NCBI GenBank assembly: GCA_900753315.1 | Contig: CAADYP010000010.1 | Coordinates: forward strand, 1 to 64,000 | Source of the DNA: Clostridia bacterium | GTDB lineage: Bacteria; Bacillota; Clostridia; Christensenellales; UBA1242 | DNA: 64,000 bases | Direction of reading: 5' to 3' | In this document: positions 45,801 through 54,199 of the stretch, in pieces | How the letters are laid out: every line of letters starts with the position of its first letter | Position numbering within the stretch: position 1 is the first letter of the stretch | Program-made: the position numbers and the translations under genes | The notes under the pieces: model-generated | Seen by the model: only the letters and a program-made list of their open reading frames with translations | What the model was told of the DNA's origin: nothing | The model's database searches: none

Positions 45801-46070
45801 ATGTCTCAAACAACAACCGAAATGCGTAAAGCGGTTGAATGTGGATATTGGTCACTTTTGAGATACAACCCACAAACATCACAACTTTCGCTTGACAGCA
45901 ACAGCGACTTTGACAAATATGATGATTATATCAATGGCGAAAGTCGTTTCAGTGCCATCAAAGAACTCAAGGGTGAAGAAGCAAAAGTTTTGCTTAACGA
46001 AAGCAAAAATGACGCAAGAGAAAGAATTGAAACAATCAAAAAATTCATAAACAAAAACGAAAATGCGTAA
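42813..46070 (+). CDS. nifJ: Pyruvate:ferredoxin (flavodoxin) oxidoreductase
   Basis: A 1085-residue single-chain PFOR, oxidising pyruvate to acetyl-CoA and CO2 with reduction of ferredoxin in anaerobes. Domains in order: domain I with IPIYPITPSSPMAEYCD (pyruvate site, about 24-40), domain II, the CoA-binding and gamma-type domain, a ferredoxin-like insert with two 4Fe-4S motifs (CIQCGQCVISCPH at about 678, CTGCGVCANNC at about 727), and the TPP domain with GDGWAYDIGYGG (about 881). Extra cluster cysteines are in CGGCGETP and PCINHG. Slightly shorter than the usual 1170. ATG at 42813 with AGGAGAT. Main catabolic enzyme of the window. Confidence 0.96.
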   Translation: MKKVVDGNTAAAMVAYKLSEVIPIYPITPSSPMAEYCDGEVSVGHKNIFEELPTLIEMQSEAGVAGTLHGSLCAGAMTTTFTSSQGLLLMIPNLYKLAGEHLPCVVHVAARSLATHALSIFGDHSDVMATRQTGCILLSSASVQQAHDFALIAHILAYKTSLPVIHFFDGFRTSHEIQKIEVVSDDTIKAMLPAEEIKTFRESRMTPDAPYQKGTAQNPDVFFQNRELSSPAYRKVFKVLNDILKQFASLTGRKYSAYDLIGIKKPKNLIVSMGSSCECIEEVLENDKTLSKDTALLNTHLYRPFDYEKFSKAIPASVEKIVVLDRTKECGAREPLYLDVVTALKDRPEIKIVGGRYGLGGKEFTPSMVKAVIKNFDNMKDDFTVGIDDDVSNSSLPLEDYHTNTKAFQMKFYGLGSDGTVSASKSTIKILGDELDKYVQGYFEYDSKKSGSLTRSHVRVSDKPIKSTYLVQKADIVSISNFSFVHKYNCLEGLKENGKVLINSVFSADEVDKVLPDIYKKELQAKHASLYVVNAQKIAEEVGLGNKINMIMQTALFKVSNIIPFKDAKEQIEKYIKKTFAKKGQKVVDKNIKAMQLADDKIEKVDISKFTFKGLELEKKNISDKFYQKIMRPIEELQGDKLPVSAFDKAGRIPSGTAEFEKRGIAAHLPLWLPKNCIQCGQCVISCPHNAIRPVLVKGETPEELEFAAAFGMNGYYYRLQVSPEDCTGCGVCANNCIAKNKALEMKMANEILEQEKKNYALTQTLKTEKETPFSTDMPKGLQFKDCYFGFSGACGGCGETPYIKLATTLFGDRMVIANATGCSSIYGGSFPSCPYLKDENGKGPAWANSLFEDNAEFGLGIKLGSKYATKSNESVWIIGGDGWAYDIGYGGLDHILNGKANVNILVLDTEVYSNTGGQASKSTPRGAMVKFANSGKQTKKKNLVALAIASKNCYVAQVSLGANMNQCIKAFKEAEAFDGPSLIVAYSPCINHGFDMSQTTTEMRKAVECGYWSLLRYNPQTSQLSLDSNSDFDKYDDYINGESRFSAIKELKGEEAKVLLNESKNDARERIETIKKFINKNENA

Positions 46071-46091
46071 ATTTAACTAACGAAAAAAGAT

Positions 46092-46120
46092 TTGACAAAA
46101 CGGCAAAAATTGTATAAAAT
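46092..46120 (+). promoter_or_regulatory. Promoter of the GDPD gene
   Basis: TTGACA (46092-46097), 17-nt spacer, TAAAAT (46115-46120). An overlapping TATAAA at 15-nt spacing is also present. Confidence 0.75.
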
Positions 46121-46150
46121 ACAAAAATCAATAATAAAAGGTTGAAAAAA

Positions 46151-46879
46151 ATGGATTTATTTAAGACTTGGTTGGTGGAAACACCTATTGCACATAGAGG
46201 ACTTCACGACAAAAACATTCCTGAAAATTCTTTGGGAGCGTTTGCAAAAGCGATTGAAAAAGGATTCGCTATCGAACTTGATGTTCAACTTCTTGCTGAC
46301 GACACAGTTGTTGTTTTCCATGACGACTCACTCGCCCGCATGACAGGAAATGATGGCTATATCAAATATCTCAACAAAGAAGACCTCAAAGCACTCAAAC
46401 TCAAAGGCACAAAAGAAAACATCCCGACTTTGAAAGAAGTTTTGGATTTGGTAGATGGAAGAGTTCCACTTCTTATAGAAATCAAAAACAAATATAAAGT
46501 AGGCAAACTCGAACAAGCCGTTCTTGACATTCTAAAAAACTATCATGGCGAATTTGCAATTCAATCTTTCAATCCTCTTTCTTTGGGATATGTAAAAAAA
46601 CACGCCCCACAAATTTTGAGAGGTCAACTTTCAGGAAATTTCAAAAAAGGCGATGCATCTTGGATAAAGAGATATTTGCTCAAGCGTATGCGTTTCAACA
46701 AAAAAGTCAGCCAACCTGATTTCATTTCATACGAAGCCGCAGCACTCCCAAACCGTTATGTCAAAAAATATAAAAACTTGCCACTTCTTGCATGGACAGT
46801 AAAAAGCAAGGAAGAATATTTGAAAGTTGTTAAATATTGCGACAACATCATCTTTGAAAAATTTGACCCAGAAATTTAA
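46151..46879 (+). CDS. Glycerophosphodiester phosphodiesterase
   Basis: A 242-residue GDPD-family protein that cleaves glycerophosphodiesters to glycerol-3-phosphate and an alcohol. Catalytic motif elements: PIAHRGLHDKNIPENSLGAF (His and Arg, about 13-16; Glu-Asn), ELDVQLLADDTVVVFHDD (about 39-56), RVPLLIEIKNK, and the late WTVKSKEE. No signal peptide, so cytoplasmic. ATG at 46151 with AAAGG 9 nt before; an in-frame TTG three codons earlier overlaps the ribosome-binding site. Confidence 0.92.
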   Translation: MDLFKTWLVETPIAHRGLHDKNIPENSLGAFAKAIEKGFAIELDVQLLADDTVVVFHDDSLARMTGNDGYIKYLNKEDLKALKLKGTKENIPTLKEVLDLVDGRVPLLIEIKNKYKVGKLEQAVLDILKNYHGEFAIQSFNPLSLGYVKKHAPQILRGQLSGNFKKGDASWIKRYLLKRMRFNKKVSQPDFISYEAAALPNRYVKKYKNLPLLAWTVKSKEEYLKVVKYCDNIIFEKFDPEI

Positions 46880-46917
46880 TAAGTCAAATTAAGTCAAACA
46901 GACATTATTACAAATAC

Positions 46918-46945
46918 AAAAAGACACCAGAATTGGTGTCTTTTT
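46918..46945. terminator. Terminator between GDPD gene and glmS
   Basis: Stem AAAAAGACACC (46918-46928) and GGTGTCTTTTT (46935-46945). Works for both convergent genes. Confidence 0.9.
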
Positions 46946-46975
46946 TTCGTCATCTATTGGTTTGATTTTCGAGTT

Positions 46976-48727
46976 TTATTCAACAGTAACCGACTTCGCA
47001 AGATTTCGCGGTTTATCAGGATTAAAACCCTTTTTTATTGAAAACTTCATCGCAAACAGTTGCAATGGGACAATACTCACAATCGGCATTAGGCACTCTT
47101 CAAAATCAGCAAGCGGAAGAGCAAAATCAACTTCAACATTTGGTTTTAAATTTGACACAAACAAAACCCTTCCTCCTCTTGCACGCACTTCTTGAATGTT
47201 ACTCTCAATTTTTTCTTTCAAATCTTTTTGCGTCAAAATTACGACAACCAATGTTTTGTCATCAACAAGAGCCAGTGAGCCATGCTTCAATTCCCCTGCG
47301 GGTATCCCCAGACAATTTATATAAGCAATTTCTTTCAATTTCAATGCTGCCTCCAAACTTGTTACGCTGTCCTGAGTTCGACCTATGAAAAATATTTGTC
47401 TAAAGTTGAAAAGTTCTTTAAACAAACCTTCATCAAAATCTTGTATATCAAAATTCAAAACAAACTTTTTCAATATTTGTTGAAGTTTTTTGTTTCTTGA
47501 AATTTTCAAGGCAAAAATCAAAAGTGTAAAAACTTGTGCAGTATATGCTTTTGTAGATGCAACAGCAATCTCCTTCCCCGCAAAGGTCGGCAAAACAAAG
47601 TCTGCAAGTTTGTTCAGCGAACAATAAGGCACATTTGTAACACACATGCTTGTGCACTCTTTTTCTTTAACCAAATTTGCACATGCAATGGTGTCCGCAG
47701 TCTCCCCACTTTGGCTCACAAAAACATAAAGACAATTTTTGTCAAAAACATTGTCACAATATCGAAATTCACTTGCAATAGAAACATCACATTTTTTGCC
47801 ACAAAATTTCTGGATAAATTGTGCTCCCATCAAGCATGCATGATAAGCCGTTCCACACGCTACAAAATGGAATGATTTAAATTTTGACAGTTTTTCAAAC
47901 TCTTGCTTGCTTAAAACTTCTTCCGAAAAATATTTAAAAAATGTTCGCTTTAAAATCACAGGCTGTTCTTTTATTTCTTTCAACATAAAATATTTTTCAT
48001 TCAGTTTTTCTTCGCCAAAATCAAAATTTTGAATGGACACGGAAGCCTTTTTTACTTGTTTGCAATTCTTATCATAAAAAGTTATCTTTCCTTTTTCGAC
48101 TTCTGCAAACTCATCATCATTCAAAATGAAGCACTCACAAAAACGCCCAGCAAAAACAGAGATATCGCTTGCAATCACACAGCCGTCTTTGTTTTTTGCA
48201 ATCATGAGCGGACTTTTGCGTTTCCCAATCCAAATCTTGTCTTTCCCCTTTTCAATCATGCAAACTGCAAAACTTCCACTTGCCAAAGCACAACCGTTTA
48301 TCAATTTTTCTATTGTCTTCCCACTTTGCAAAGCAATGACATTTAACAAAATCTCTGTGTCAGTTTGAGATAAAAGATTCGTTTCTTTCAAATATTTGTC
48401 CTGCAAATCTTTAAAATTCTCTATTATTCCATTGTGCACCATGGCAAAATTTTCATCAAATGAGACCTGTGGATGAGCATTTTCTTCACAAACCTTTCCG
48501 TGAGTCGCCCACCTAGTATGGCCAATCGCAACTTTCGCCATGAGATTTTGGGGCAATTTGTTTTCAAGATTTTTTATTTCACCAACCGCCTTGACAACAT
48601 TTAATCCATTCTCTGACACAAAAGCAATTCCACTTGAATCGTAACCACGATATTCAAGTTTTTTCAAACCTATCAAAACATAATTAACACAATATTCAAA
48701 GCCAATTTCAGCACATACTCCGCACAT
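46976..48727 (-). CDS. glmS: Glutamine-fructose-6-phosphate aminotransferase
   Basis: A 583-residue GlmS, first committed enzyme of UDP-GlcNAc synthesis. The N-terminal glutaminase domain has the nucleophile Cys2 (MCGV), LEYRGYDSSGIA, IGHTRWATHG and AHPQVS. Two SIS isomerase domains follow (VACGTAYHACLMGAQ, VFVSQSGETADTI; FIGRTQDSVTSLEAALKLKEIAY, LKHGSLALVDD). The C-terminus ends AKSVTVE as in the family. ATG at 48727 after AGGAGA. Slightly shorter than the usual 600-610. No glmS ribozyme was seen in the upstream gap. Confidence 0.95.
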   Translation of the reverse strand: MCGVCAEIGFEYCVNYVLIGLKKLEYRGYDSSGIAFVSENGLNVVKAVGEIKNLENKLPQNLMAKVAIGHTRWATHGKVCEENAHPQVSFDENFAMVHNGIIENFKDLQDKYLKETNLLSQTDTEILLNVIALQSGKTIEKLINGCALASGSFAVCMIEKGKDKIWIGKRKSPLMIAKNKDGCVIASDISVFAGRFCECFILNDDEFAEVEKGKITFYDKNCKQVKKASVSIQNFDFGEEKLNEKYFMLKEIKEQPVILKRTFFKYFSEEVLSKQEFEKLSKFKSFHFVACGTAYHACLMGAQFIQKFCGKKCDVSIASEFRYCDNVFDKNCLYVFVSQSGETADTIACANLVKEKECTSMCVTNVPYCSLNKLADFVLPTFAGKEIAVASTKAYTAQVFTLLIFALKISRNKKLQQILKKFVLNFDIQDFDEGLFKELFNFRQIFFIGRTQDSVTSLEAALKLKEIAYINCLGIPAGELKHGSLALVDDKTLVVVILTQKDLKEKIESNIQEVRARGGRVLFVSNLKPNVEVDFALPLADFEECLMPIVSIVPLQLFAMKFSIKKGFNPDKPRNLAKSVTVE

Positions 48728-48804
48728 ATAAATCTCCTAAAAATACTTTTACGACAAAACTCGCACTATTAAATCTATATGTTTAGCGACCAAAATTTGA
48801 AACA

Positions 48805-48838
48805 TAAAAAAAGAAAACAGAGACACATTCTCTATTTC
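48805..48838 (-). terminator. Terminator of rsmD
   Basis: Stem GAAAACAGAGA (48813-48823) and TCTCTATTTC (48829-48838), followed on the minus strand by a T run. Confidence 0.7.
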
Positions 48839-48857
48839 CAATTCGTATAAATTTTGT

Positions 48858-49388
48858 TTAAATTTTCAAATATGTCAAAGTGATGTTGCCATATTTTTTT
48901 TCATCGAAAACTTGAAAATTTCCATAATAAAATTCATCCCCACTTGCGTGTTCACAAACAACAATTCCGTCTGCAGAAACCAATTTTTTATCATAAATTA
49001 TTGGTAAGACTTTTTCATAAAGGCCACTTTTGTATGGTGGGTCAAGAATAATCAAATCAAAACTCTCTTTGCATTGCATCAAAAAAGTGACTGCATCGCA
49101 TTTGAAAACTTTTTGTTCAATGCCAAGATTTTTTAAATTTTCTTTTGTCATATTTACACTGCGATAATCTTTATCAACAAACACAACCTTTCCCGCACCA
49201 CGGCTTAACGCTTCAATACCCATTGCACCTGTTCCACAAAAAAGATCAAGCACATTTTTGTCAGGCAAAAAAAATTGAAGTTTGACGAACAATGCTTGTC
49301 TAACTTTGTCCGTAGTTGGCCTTATGTGATCGTATTTGTTTTCCAATAATCTGCGACCTTTATATTTCCCGGAATCCACTCTCATCAT
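48858..49388 (-). CDS. rsmD: 16S rRNA (guanine966-N2)-methyltransferase RsmD
   Basis: A 176-residue RsmD-family methyltransferase. It opens RVDSGKYKGRRLLENK; the SAM-binding site is VLDLFCGTGAMGIEALSRGA (about 48-67), and the catalytic motif is LDPPYKSG. Length matches the family. Upstream in-frame codons back to 49433 would overlap alr, but homologues start at MRVxSGKYKG, so the ATG at 49388 (or the next, 49385) was chosen. No Shine-Dalgarno. A promoter inside the end of alr ends 6 nt before the ATG. Confidence 0.92.
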   Translation of the reverse strand: MMRVDSGKYKGRRLLENKYDHIRPTTDKVRQALFVKLQFFLPDKNVLDLFCGTGAMGIEALSRGAGKVVFVDKDYRSVNMTKENLKNLGIEQKVFKCDAVTFLMQCKESFDLIILDPPYKSGLYEKVLPIIYDKKLVSADGIVVCEHASGDEFYYGNFQVFDEKKYGNITLTYLKI

Positions 49389-49394
49389 ATGTTT

Positions 49395-49423
49395 ATAATA
49401 ACACTTTTGCATATATTTTTCAA
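49395..49423 (-). promoter_or_regulatory. Leaderless-type promoter of rsmD
   Basis: Minus strand TTGAAA (49418-49423), 17-nt spacer, TATTAT (49395-49400), six bases (AAACAT), then ATG at 49388. It sits in the short gap after alr. Confidence 0.6.
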
Positions 49424-49429
49424 ATAATC

Positions 49430-50428
49430 TCAAACAATTTTTGTCTTGCCTCTAAAATTTGAAAATCCTGTCAAAATTTCATAACTAATTGTTTCAGATT
49501 TTTTTGCCATATACTCAGCATCAGCCATAACAACAACTTCATCACCTATAGACACACTTTCATCGACCTCAACAAAAAACGCGTCCATGCAAATATTTCC
49601 AGTAGTTTTTCTCTTTTTGCCATTTATGAAAACTTCAAATTTCCCACTCATATTTCTTCTCAAACCATCGCCATAACCCACTGGAACTATGGCAAAAAAT
49701 GTATCCCTATGTGCAAAAAAGTGTGTTCCGTAACCGATTTTTTCACCTTTGCTTGCAAAAAAGACTTTTGAAACATACGAACAAATTTTTAAAACTGGTT
49801 TTAGACTTTTGTCACCATAACCATACATTCCAATCCCAAGCCTCAATATATCAAAATCAAAATCATAATCAAAAATTCCACTTCCACCAAAACAAATTGG
49901 TGCATTTTGAGTAATTTCACTTCTCAACATTTGAAAATTTTTCTCTTCATTTTTAGTAATTTTTTTATTGTCAGTGCATGAAAAATGCGTATATATAGAC
50001 TTCAATTTAATTTTTTCATATTCAAGCACATCATTGATAAGTCTCATTGCCAATGGACTTTTCACTCCAAAGCGATTCATTCCGCAATTTATTTTCAAGT
50101 GAATTGATTGTCGCATATCTTTCTTCAAACAATCCATCAAATCATTTTCGTCATCTACCATAACATCAATTTTATTCTTTCTGCATGTTTTGTAATCATC
50201 CACTTTTGAACAAATCAAAATTGGTAGTTCTGTCAACTCTCGCACTTTAACCGCCTCTTCAACACTTACTACCCCAAACATATCAACATGTTCATCAATC
50301 AATTTCACAATCTCTCTTAAACCATGCCCATAAGCATTGGACTTGACCATTGCACAAATTTTTTTAGATTTGAAATGGTTGATATTAGAAATCAAATTAT
50401 CGTGATTTATATACTTGAAATTTTTCAT
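49430..50428 (-). CDS. alr: Alanine racemase
   Basis: A 332-residue fold-III PLP enzyme making D-alanine for peptidoglycan. The PLP-lysine motif is ICAMVKSNAYGHGL (Lys at about 29). Others are NCGMNRFG, YTHFSCTD, and RLGIGMYGYG; the catalytic Tyr region is KIGYGTHFFA and TGNICMDAF follows. Slightly short for the family (usually 360-380). ATG at 50428 has no clear Shine-Dalgarno; TATAAA ends 5 nt before it. Confidence 0.94.
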   Translation of the reverse strand: MKNFKYINHDNLISNINHFKSKKICAMVKSNAYGHGLREIVKLIDEHVDMFGVVSVEEAVKVRELTELPILICSKVDDYKTCRKNKIDVMVDDENDLMDCLKKDMRQSIHLKINCGMNRFGVKSPLAMRLINDVLEYEKIKLKSIYTHFSCTDNKKITKNEEKNFQMLRSEITQNAPICFGGSGIFDYDFDFDILRLGIGMYGYGDKSLKPVLKICSYVSKVFFASKGEKIGYGTHFFAHRDTFFAIVPVGYGDGLRRNMSGKFEVFINGKKRKTTGNICMDAFFVEVDESVSIGDEVVVMADAEYMAKKSETISYEILTGFSNFRGKTKIV

Positions 50429-50588
50429 ACTTATTTATATTAAAAGAAAAAAATAAAGGTGCTTTGTTTTATTCAAAAACAAGTTGAATGATTTTTTGTG
50501 TCGAAAGTTACTACATTTTGACGAAATATTGGCGTCACTCATAAGTAATTTTATTTTAATTCTTGTAAAATCAAAATCAGGAGGACTT

Positions 50589-50771
50589 ATGAACAAAATT
50601 CCTAGATACACATTGAGAATTCCCGCTTATTTGCAAGAAAAAATAAAATTCATGGCAGAATATAACGGCAGAAGCAAAAATAAAGAGATTGAAATAGCAA
50701 TAAAACGCTACATAAATGATTTCGAGAGGCTTCACGGAAACATCGAAGTAAGTGGAGATTTGGACGACTAA
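50589..50771 (+). CDS. Arc-like ribbon-helix-helix protein
   Basis: A 60-residue protein of the ribbon-helix-helix type: beta strand PRYTLRIP, then helices LQEKIKFMAEYNGR and SKNKEIEIAIKRYINDFERL. These are small dimeric DNA-binding regulators. Start was set at ATG 50589 after AGGAGGA; an upstream TTG is spurious. No toxin gene is adjacent, so an antitoxin role is not supported. Acidic C-terminus. Confidence 0.78.
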   Translation: MNKIPRYTLRIPAYLQEKIKFMAEYNGRSKNKEIEIAIKRYINDFERLHGNIEVSGDLDD

Positions 50772-50799
50772 AATTTTCAAAATTAAATCAATATTTTAA

Positions 50800-50828
50800 T
50801 TGACAAGAGAAAAAATGTGTTGTATAAT
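50800..50828 (+). promoter_or_regulatory. Promoter of tRNA-Lys
   Basis: TTGACA (50800-50805), 17-nt spacer, TATAAT (50823-50828): perfect consensus, 46 nt before the mature tRNA. Confidence 0.92.
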
Positions 50829-50874
50829 ACACATAGTTTTTCATTGCTGAAATTAAAAGCGAAGAAAAATATTT

Positions 50875-50950
50875 GGGTTGCTAGCTCAGTTGGTAGAGCA
50901 TTCGACTCTTAATCGAAGGGTCCGGGGTTCGAGCCCCCGGCAACCCACCA
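50875..50950 (+). tRNA. tRNA-Lys (anticodon CTT)
   Basis: A complete 76-nt cloverleaf. Acceptor GGGTTGC pairs with GCAACCC, the D arm is AGCTCAGTTGGTAGAGC, and the anticodon loop CTCTTAA gives CTT (codon AAG). The T arm is CGGGG-TTCGAGC-CCCCG. Discriminator A and an encoded CCA end. Confidence 0.97.
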
Positions 50951-50957
50951 TATTCTG

Positions 50958-50982
50958 AACTTGCATTTTGCAAGTTTTTTTT
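50958..50982 (+). terminator. Terminator of tRNA-Lys
   Basis: Stem AACTTGC (50958-50964) and GCAAGTT (50970-50976) with an ATTTT loop, then a T run. Confidence 0.85.
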
Positions 50983-51174
50983 ATTTTTAAACATTATTCT
51001 TTTTTGTATCATACCATTTAAAAACTAATACTCTAACGCTCAAATCTCTATTACACCCCCTCTTTTTGCTTGGATATACGAAATAACAAAAAGACATGGG
51101 CATCGAAATAGTAATGACAATTTTGAATAAAAAGCAGCAAAAATATGCATAGTTAAAAAATTTTAAATTTTTAT

Positions 51175-51203
51175 TTGGAAGTTTCTTTATAATGTGATAC
51201 AAT
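51175..51203 (+). promoter_or_regulatory. Promoter of the glycosyltransferase gene
   Basis: TTGGAA (51175-51180), 17-nt spacer, TACAAT (51198-51203). The 190 nt between the tRNA terminator and this promoter show nothing recognisable. Confidence 0.65.
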
Positions 51204-51253
51204 ATGTTTACATCAAAAAAATTTAGAAAAATAATAAGGAAGAAAAAGCACAT

Positions 51254-52453
51254 ATGATTATCACATTGGTTACAGATCAGTTTTACAAAAACAATCACGG
51301 TACTAGCATTTCTGCACAACGTTTTTACAATGGACTCGTAGGTCGCGGGCACACGGTTAGGGTCGTTTCTATCGACAGCAACAACAACACAATTTATGCC
51401 CTGAAAGAAAGGTATTTTGGAAAACTCATCACTGGGATTATCAATTCTCAAGGTTTCCAATTTGGAAAATATGATGAAGAAATAATAAAAAGGGCTATTG
51501 AAGGTTCTGACATCGTGCATGTATATTTGCCTTTCAATATGGAGCAAAAGACTATCCAACTTTGCAGAGAAATGAATGTTCCTTGCACAGCAGGATTTCA
51601 TATTGTGCCAGAAAACATCACATCAACAATCTATCTCAACAAATTGCCACTTGCAAACAATGCTTTGTGGTCAAGTTTCTATAACACAACTTATAGATAT
51701 ATAAAACACATTCACTGCCCATCTTTGATGGTGGCAAAACAACTTGAAAACCATGGTTATCATTCAAATTTGCACATCATTTCAAATGGCTATAACGATA
51801 TATTCAAGGTTGTTGAAAACGAAGAAAGACCAACAATTTTCAAAGACAAAATTTTGATTACATTTATTGGCAGATTTTCAAGAGAAAAGAGACATGACCT
51901 TATCATCAAAGCCGTAAACGAAAGCAAATATAAAGACAAAATCCAACTTGTCTTTGGTGGAAAAGGCCCAACAAAAGCAAAGATTATGAAAATGTCTCAA
52001 AAATTGCCAAATTATCCTATCTTCTCATTCTTTACAAGAGAACAACTTATTTCTCTTCTCAATTATGCTGACCTTTACATTCACCCAGCGGACATTGAAG
52101 TTGAGGGTATGAGTTGTATTGAAGCAATCGCCTGCGGTTGCGTCCCAATTGTTTCAGACAGTCCAAAGAGTGCAACCCCACAATTTACAGTTTCAGAACA
52201 CAGCAGGTTTAAACATGGTGATTACAAAGACTTGGCAAAGCAAATTGATTGGTGGATCGAGCATCCGGAAGAGCTTGCAGCCGAGAAAAAACGTATTGCA
52301 GACCACGCTCTCCGCTTTACCATTGAAAGAAGTATGGATTATTACATCAACTTCTTTGAAGATGCAATCAAAGATTGGGATAACACCTATGATGGTAAGA
52401 ACAAAAAGAAAAAAATTGACACAAAAATTATCAATAATTACGAAATAAAATAG
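51254..52453 (+). CDS. GT4-family glycosyltransferase
   Basis: A 399-residue cytosolic GT-B fold glycosyltransferase. N-terminal Rossmann half: TLVTDQFYKNNHGTSISAQRFYNGLVGRGHTV. C-terminal donor half: LITFIGRFSREKRHDLIIKAV (about 197-217), LLNYADLYIHPADIEVEGMSCIEAIACGCVPIV (about 275-307) with the retaining E-x7-E element. Similar enzymes transfer glucose or mannose to diacylglycerol or polysaccharide; the acceptor is not deducible. The C-terminus is basic (GKNKKKKIDTK). ATG at 51254 with AAGGAAG 11-15 nt upstream. Single-gene unit with its own terminator. Confidence 0.88.
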   Translation: MIITLVTDQFYKNNHGTSISAQRFYNGLVGRGHTVRVVSIDSNNNTIYALKERYFGKLITGIINSQGFQFGKYDEEIIKRAIEGSDIVHVYLPFNMEQKTIQLCREMNVPCTAGFHIVPENITSTIYLNKLPLANNALWSSFYNTTYRYIKHIHCPSLMVAKQLENHGYHSNLHIISNGYNDIFKVVENEERPTIFKDKILITFIGRFSREKRHDLIIKAVNESKYKDKIQLVFGGKGPTKAKIMKMSQKLPNYPIFSFFTREQLISLLNYADLYIHPADIEVEGMSCIEAIACGCVPIVSDSPKSATPQFTVSEHSRFKHGDYKDLAKQIDWWIEHPEELAAEKKRIADHALRFTIERSMDYYINFFEDAIKDWDNTYDGKNKKKKIDTKIINNYEIK

Positions 52454-52480
52454 ATTTTTAGCCAAAAGTAAACATAAAAC

Positions 52481-52511
52481 AAAATCCACAAACATTTATT
52501 GTGGATTTTTT
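52481..52511 (+). terminator. Terminator of the glycosyltransferase gene
   Basis: Stem AAAATCCACAA (52481-52491) and TTGTGGATTTT (52499-52509), then T residues. Confidence 0.85.
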
Positions 52512-52637
52512 ATTATTTTCACTATTGCAACTATCGCCACCTCGCCTAGCAGATAAATTTGACTATTGCATAAAAATGTCGACAATCAGTTTTATTTTCA
52601 AGTCCAAGGTCACGCCCAAACTTTGTGCATTAAAATT

Positions 52638-54092
52638 TTATTTTATAACAACCTTTCCTTCAATCCATGCCGAAAAATATTGCTCTAGTTTGATTTTGGC
52701 AGACTTAGTGAAAGATTCAATCATTCCTACCCCTGAGGCATTTTGATATTCAAACTTCTCGAAATAATCTCGCAAGCATTTGAAAAATTTCCTGTCACCC
52801 AAAGTTTGTCTCAAACTGTCAAAGAGAAGCATTCCCTTTGTATAAACACAATTTACATATTCTGGTTCTGTGGCAAATTGAGACAGATTCCTATCCATAC
52901 TCTCATCAACCCTGCCATTTATTTTTGAATAAATAGAAACAAAATTTTTGTATCCAGCAGCTGCATTTTGCATTGTGATTTTATAGTCAATTTTGTATTT
53001 TGGGTTTTTCTCAAAAAACACCGCAGTAGAAAATTCAGTCAGCCCCTCATCTAACCACGCTTCTTGATATTCGTTGTTACCAACAAGACCATACCACCAC
53101 TGATGCGCAATTTCGTGAACGATGACGTAGTCTATCATTTGCCCATCTTCAACAGCATCAGAAATCATGACAAGATTTGGATATTCCATTCCTCCAAAGC
53201 AAAAGTTGTTTTTCACAACGCTCAACTGTTTGTATGGATATTCTCCAAACAGTTTCTCAAATGTCTGTAACGCCTTTACTGAAACATCAAGATGTTCTGC
53301 ACTTTTTTCGTCATCATAGAAATAATATTTTACTGTTGTCTCTCCGCAATTTTTTTCTATCACGCTAAAATTTTCAGATACCACCAAACAAAAATCTCTC
53401 ACTTTTTGAGCGTTGCACTCTGCAATTTTTTGTCCATTTGATACACTCTCTGTTTTGTTCCCTGTCGATGCAACAACATATTTTTCTGGGCATGAAAAAG
53501 TGACATTAAAATTGGAAACATCGCTAAAAAATGGATCTCCACTTGCTGAAAAACCATTTTTCACAAAGCCACTTCCGTCATCATTATACACGCAAGCAAT
53601 TGGAAAAAAGTTCCCCAGATTGACCGTTTTTTCACCATATCCCAACCTGTGATTGATGTTTGCAAGCGACACCGTATATTTCATATTGACCAAAAAGCAC
53701 TCATCGGGATACAAATTTTTTAACATTTTCACTGACAAAATTGCTTTATTGTCAGAGATTTCATATTCCAAATCCTTTCCCTGACTGCAAACATTTTCAA
53801 ATTCAATTTCCCCAGAACTTTTCCCATTTGGATAAGCTTTGCTCTCATAACTTGTCGGCACAGCCTTTTCATTTTCACCAAATGCATTGGCATAAAGATA
53901 AAAACAAATTTCATTCAAACAAGCATTGGATTTGTTGACATATCTCGTCTCTTGTTCGCACAAAAGCATTTGCTCCTGCTCGTTGTATGTGACATTCAAA
54001 TTATAGTGATTGAACTGCTCTTCCTTTTGACATCCAAACAAAACAAATGGCAAACACAAAATTATTGCAAAAATAAAAGTCAATTTTTTCAT
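52638..54092 (-). CDS. M1-family metallopeptidase lipoprotein
   Basis: A 484-residue secreted aminopeptidase-like protein. Signal KKLTFIFAIILCLPFVLFGC gives lipobox LFGC (Cys about 21). The catalytic domain has the FGGMEYPNLVMIS substrate motif (GxMEN-like) and the zinc site HEIAHQWW (about 330) with the third ligand in EAWLDEGLTEF 18 residues on. A C-terminal helical part follows (CVYTKGMLLFDSLRQTLGD). Likely anchored to the outer face of the membrane and degrading peptides. ATG at 54092 lacks a Shine-Dalgarno; a TAGAAT ends 5 nt before it but no -35 is at standard distance. Confidence 0.92.
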   Translation of the reverse strand: MKKLTFIFAIILCLPFVLFGCQKEEQFNHYNLNVTYNEQEQMLLCEQETRYVNKSNACLNEICFYLYANAFGENEKAVPTSYESKAYPNGKSSGEIEFENVCSQGKDLEYEISDNKAILSVKMLKNLYPDECFLVNMKYTVSLANINHRLGYGEKTVNLGNFFPIACVYNDDGSGFVKNGFSASGDPFFSDVSNFNVTFSCPEKYVVASTGNKTESVSNGQKIAECNAQKVRDFCLVVSENFSVIEKNCGETTVKYYFYDDEKSAEHLDVSVKALQTFEKLFGEYPYKQLSVVKNNFCFGGMEYPNLVMISDAVEDGQMIDYVIVHEIAHQWWYGLVGNNEYQEAWLDEGLTEFSTAVFFEKNPKYKIDYKITMQNAAAGYKNFVSIYSKINGRVDESMDRNLSQFATEPEYVNCVYTKGMLLFDSLRQTLGDRKFFKCLRDYFEKFEYQNASGVGMIESFTKSAKIKLEQYFSAWIEGKVVIK

Positions 54093-54136
54093 ATGGTATT
54101 CTATTCTTTCAAAAAGCGAAACATTCTATCAAAAAG

Positions 54137-54165
54137 TTGTAAAAACACAAATTTTATGTTATTAT
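54137..54165 (+). promoter_or_regulatory. Promoter of the dnaD-dnaI operon
   Basis: TTGTAA (54137-54142), 17-nt spacer, TATTAT (54160-54165). Leader of about 28 nt containing AGGAGG. Confidence 0.7.
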
Positions 54166-54199
54166 ATAAGACGATTAGGCATCTTGCATAGGAGGAAAT

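Noticed and set aside
48728..48857. glmS ribozyme upstream of glmS
   Set aside because: The gap shows no recognisable glmS ribozyme core and is too short once the Shine-Dalgarno is removed.
50589..50771. Antitoxin of a toxin-antitoxin pair
   Set aside because: The ribbon-helix-helix protein has no adjacent toxin-sized gene; the next feature is a tRNA.
50875..50950. tRNA-Lys as integration site of a mobile element
   Set aside because: No integrase, no direct repeat of the tRNA 3' end and no phage or conjugation genes flank it.
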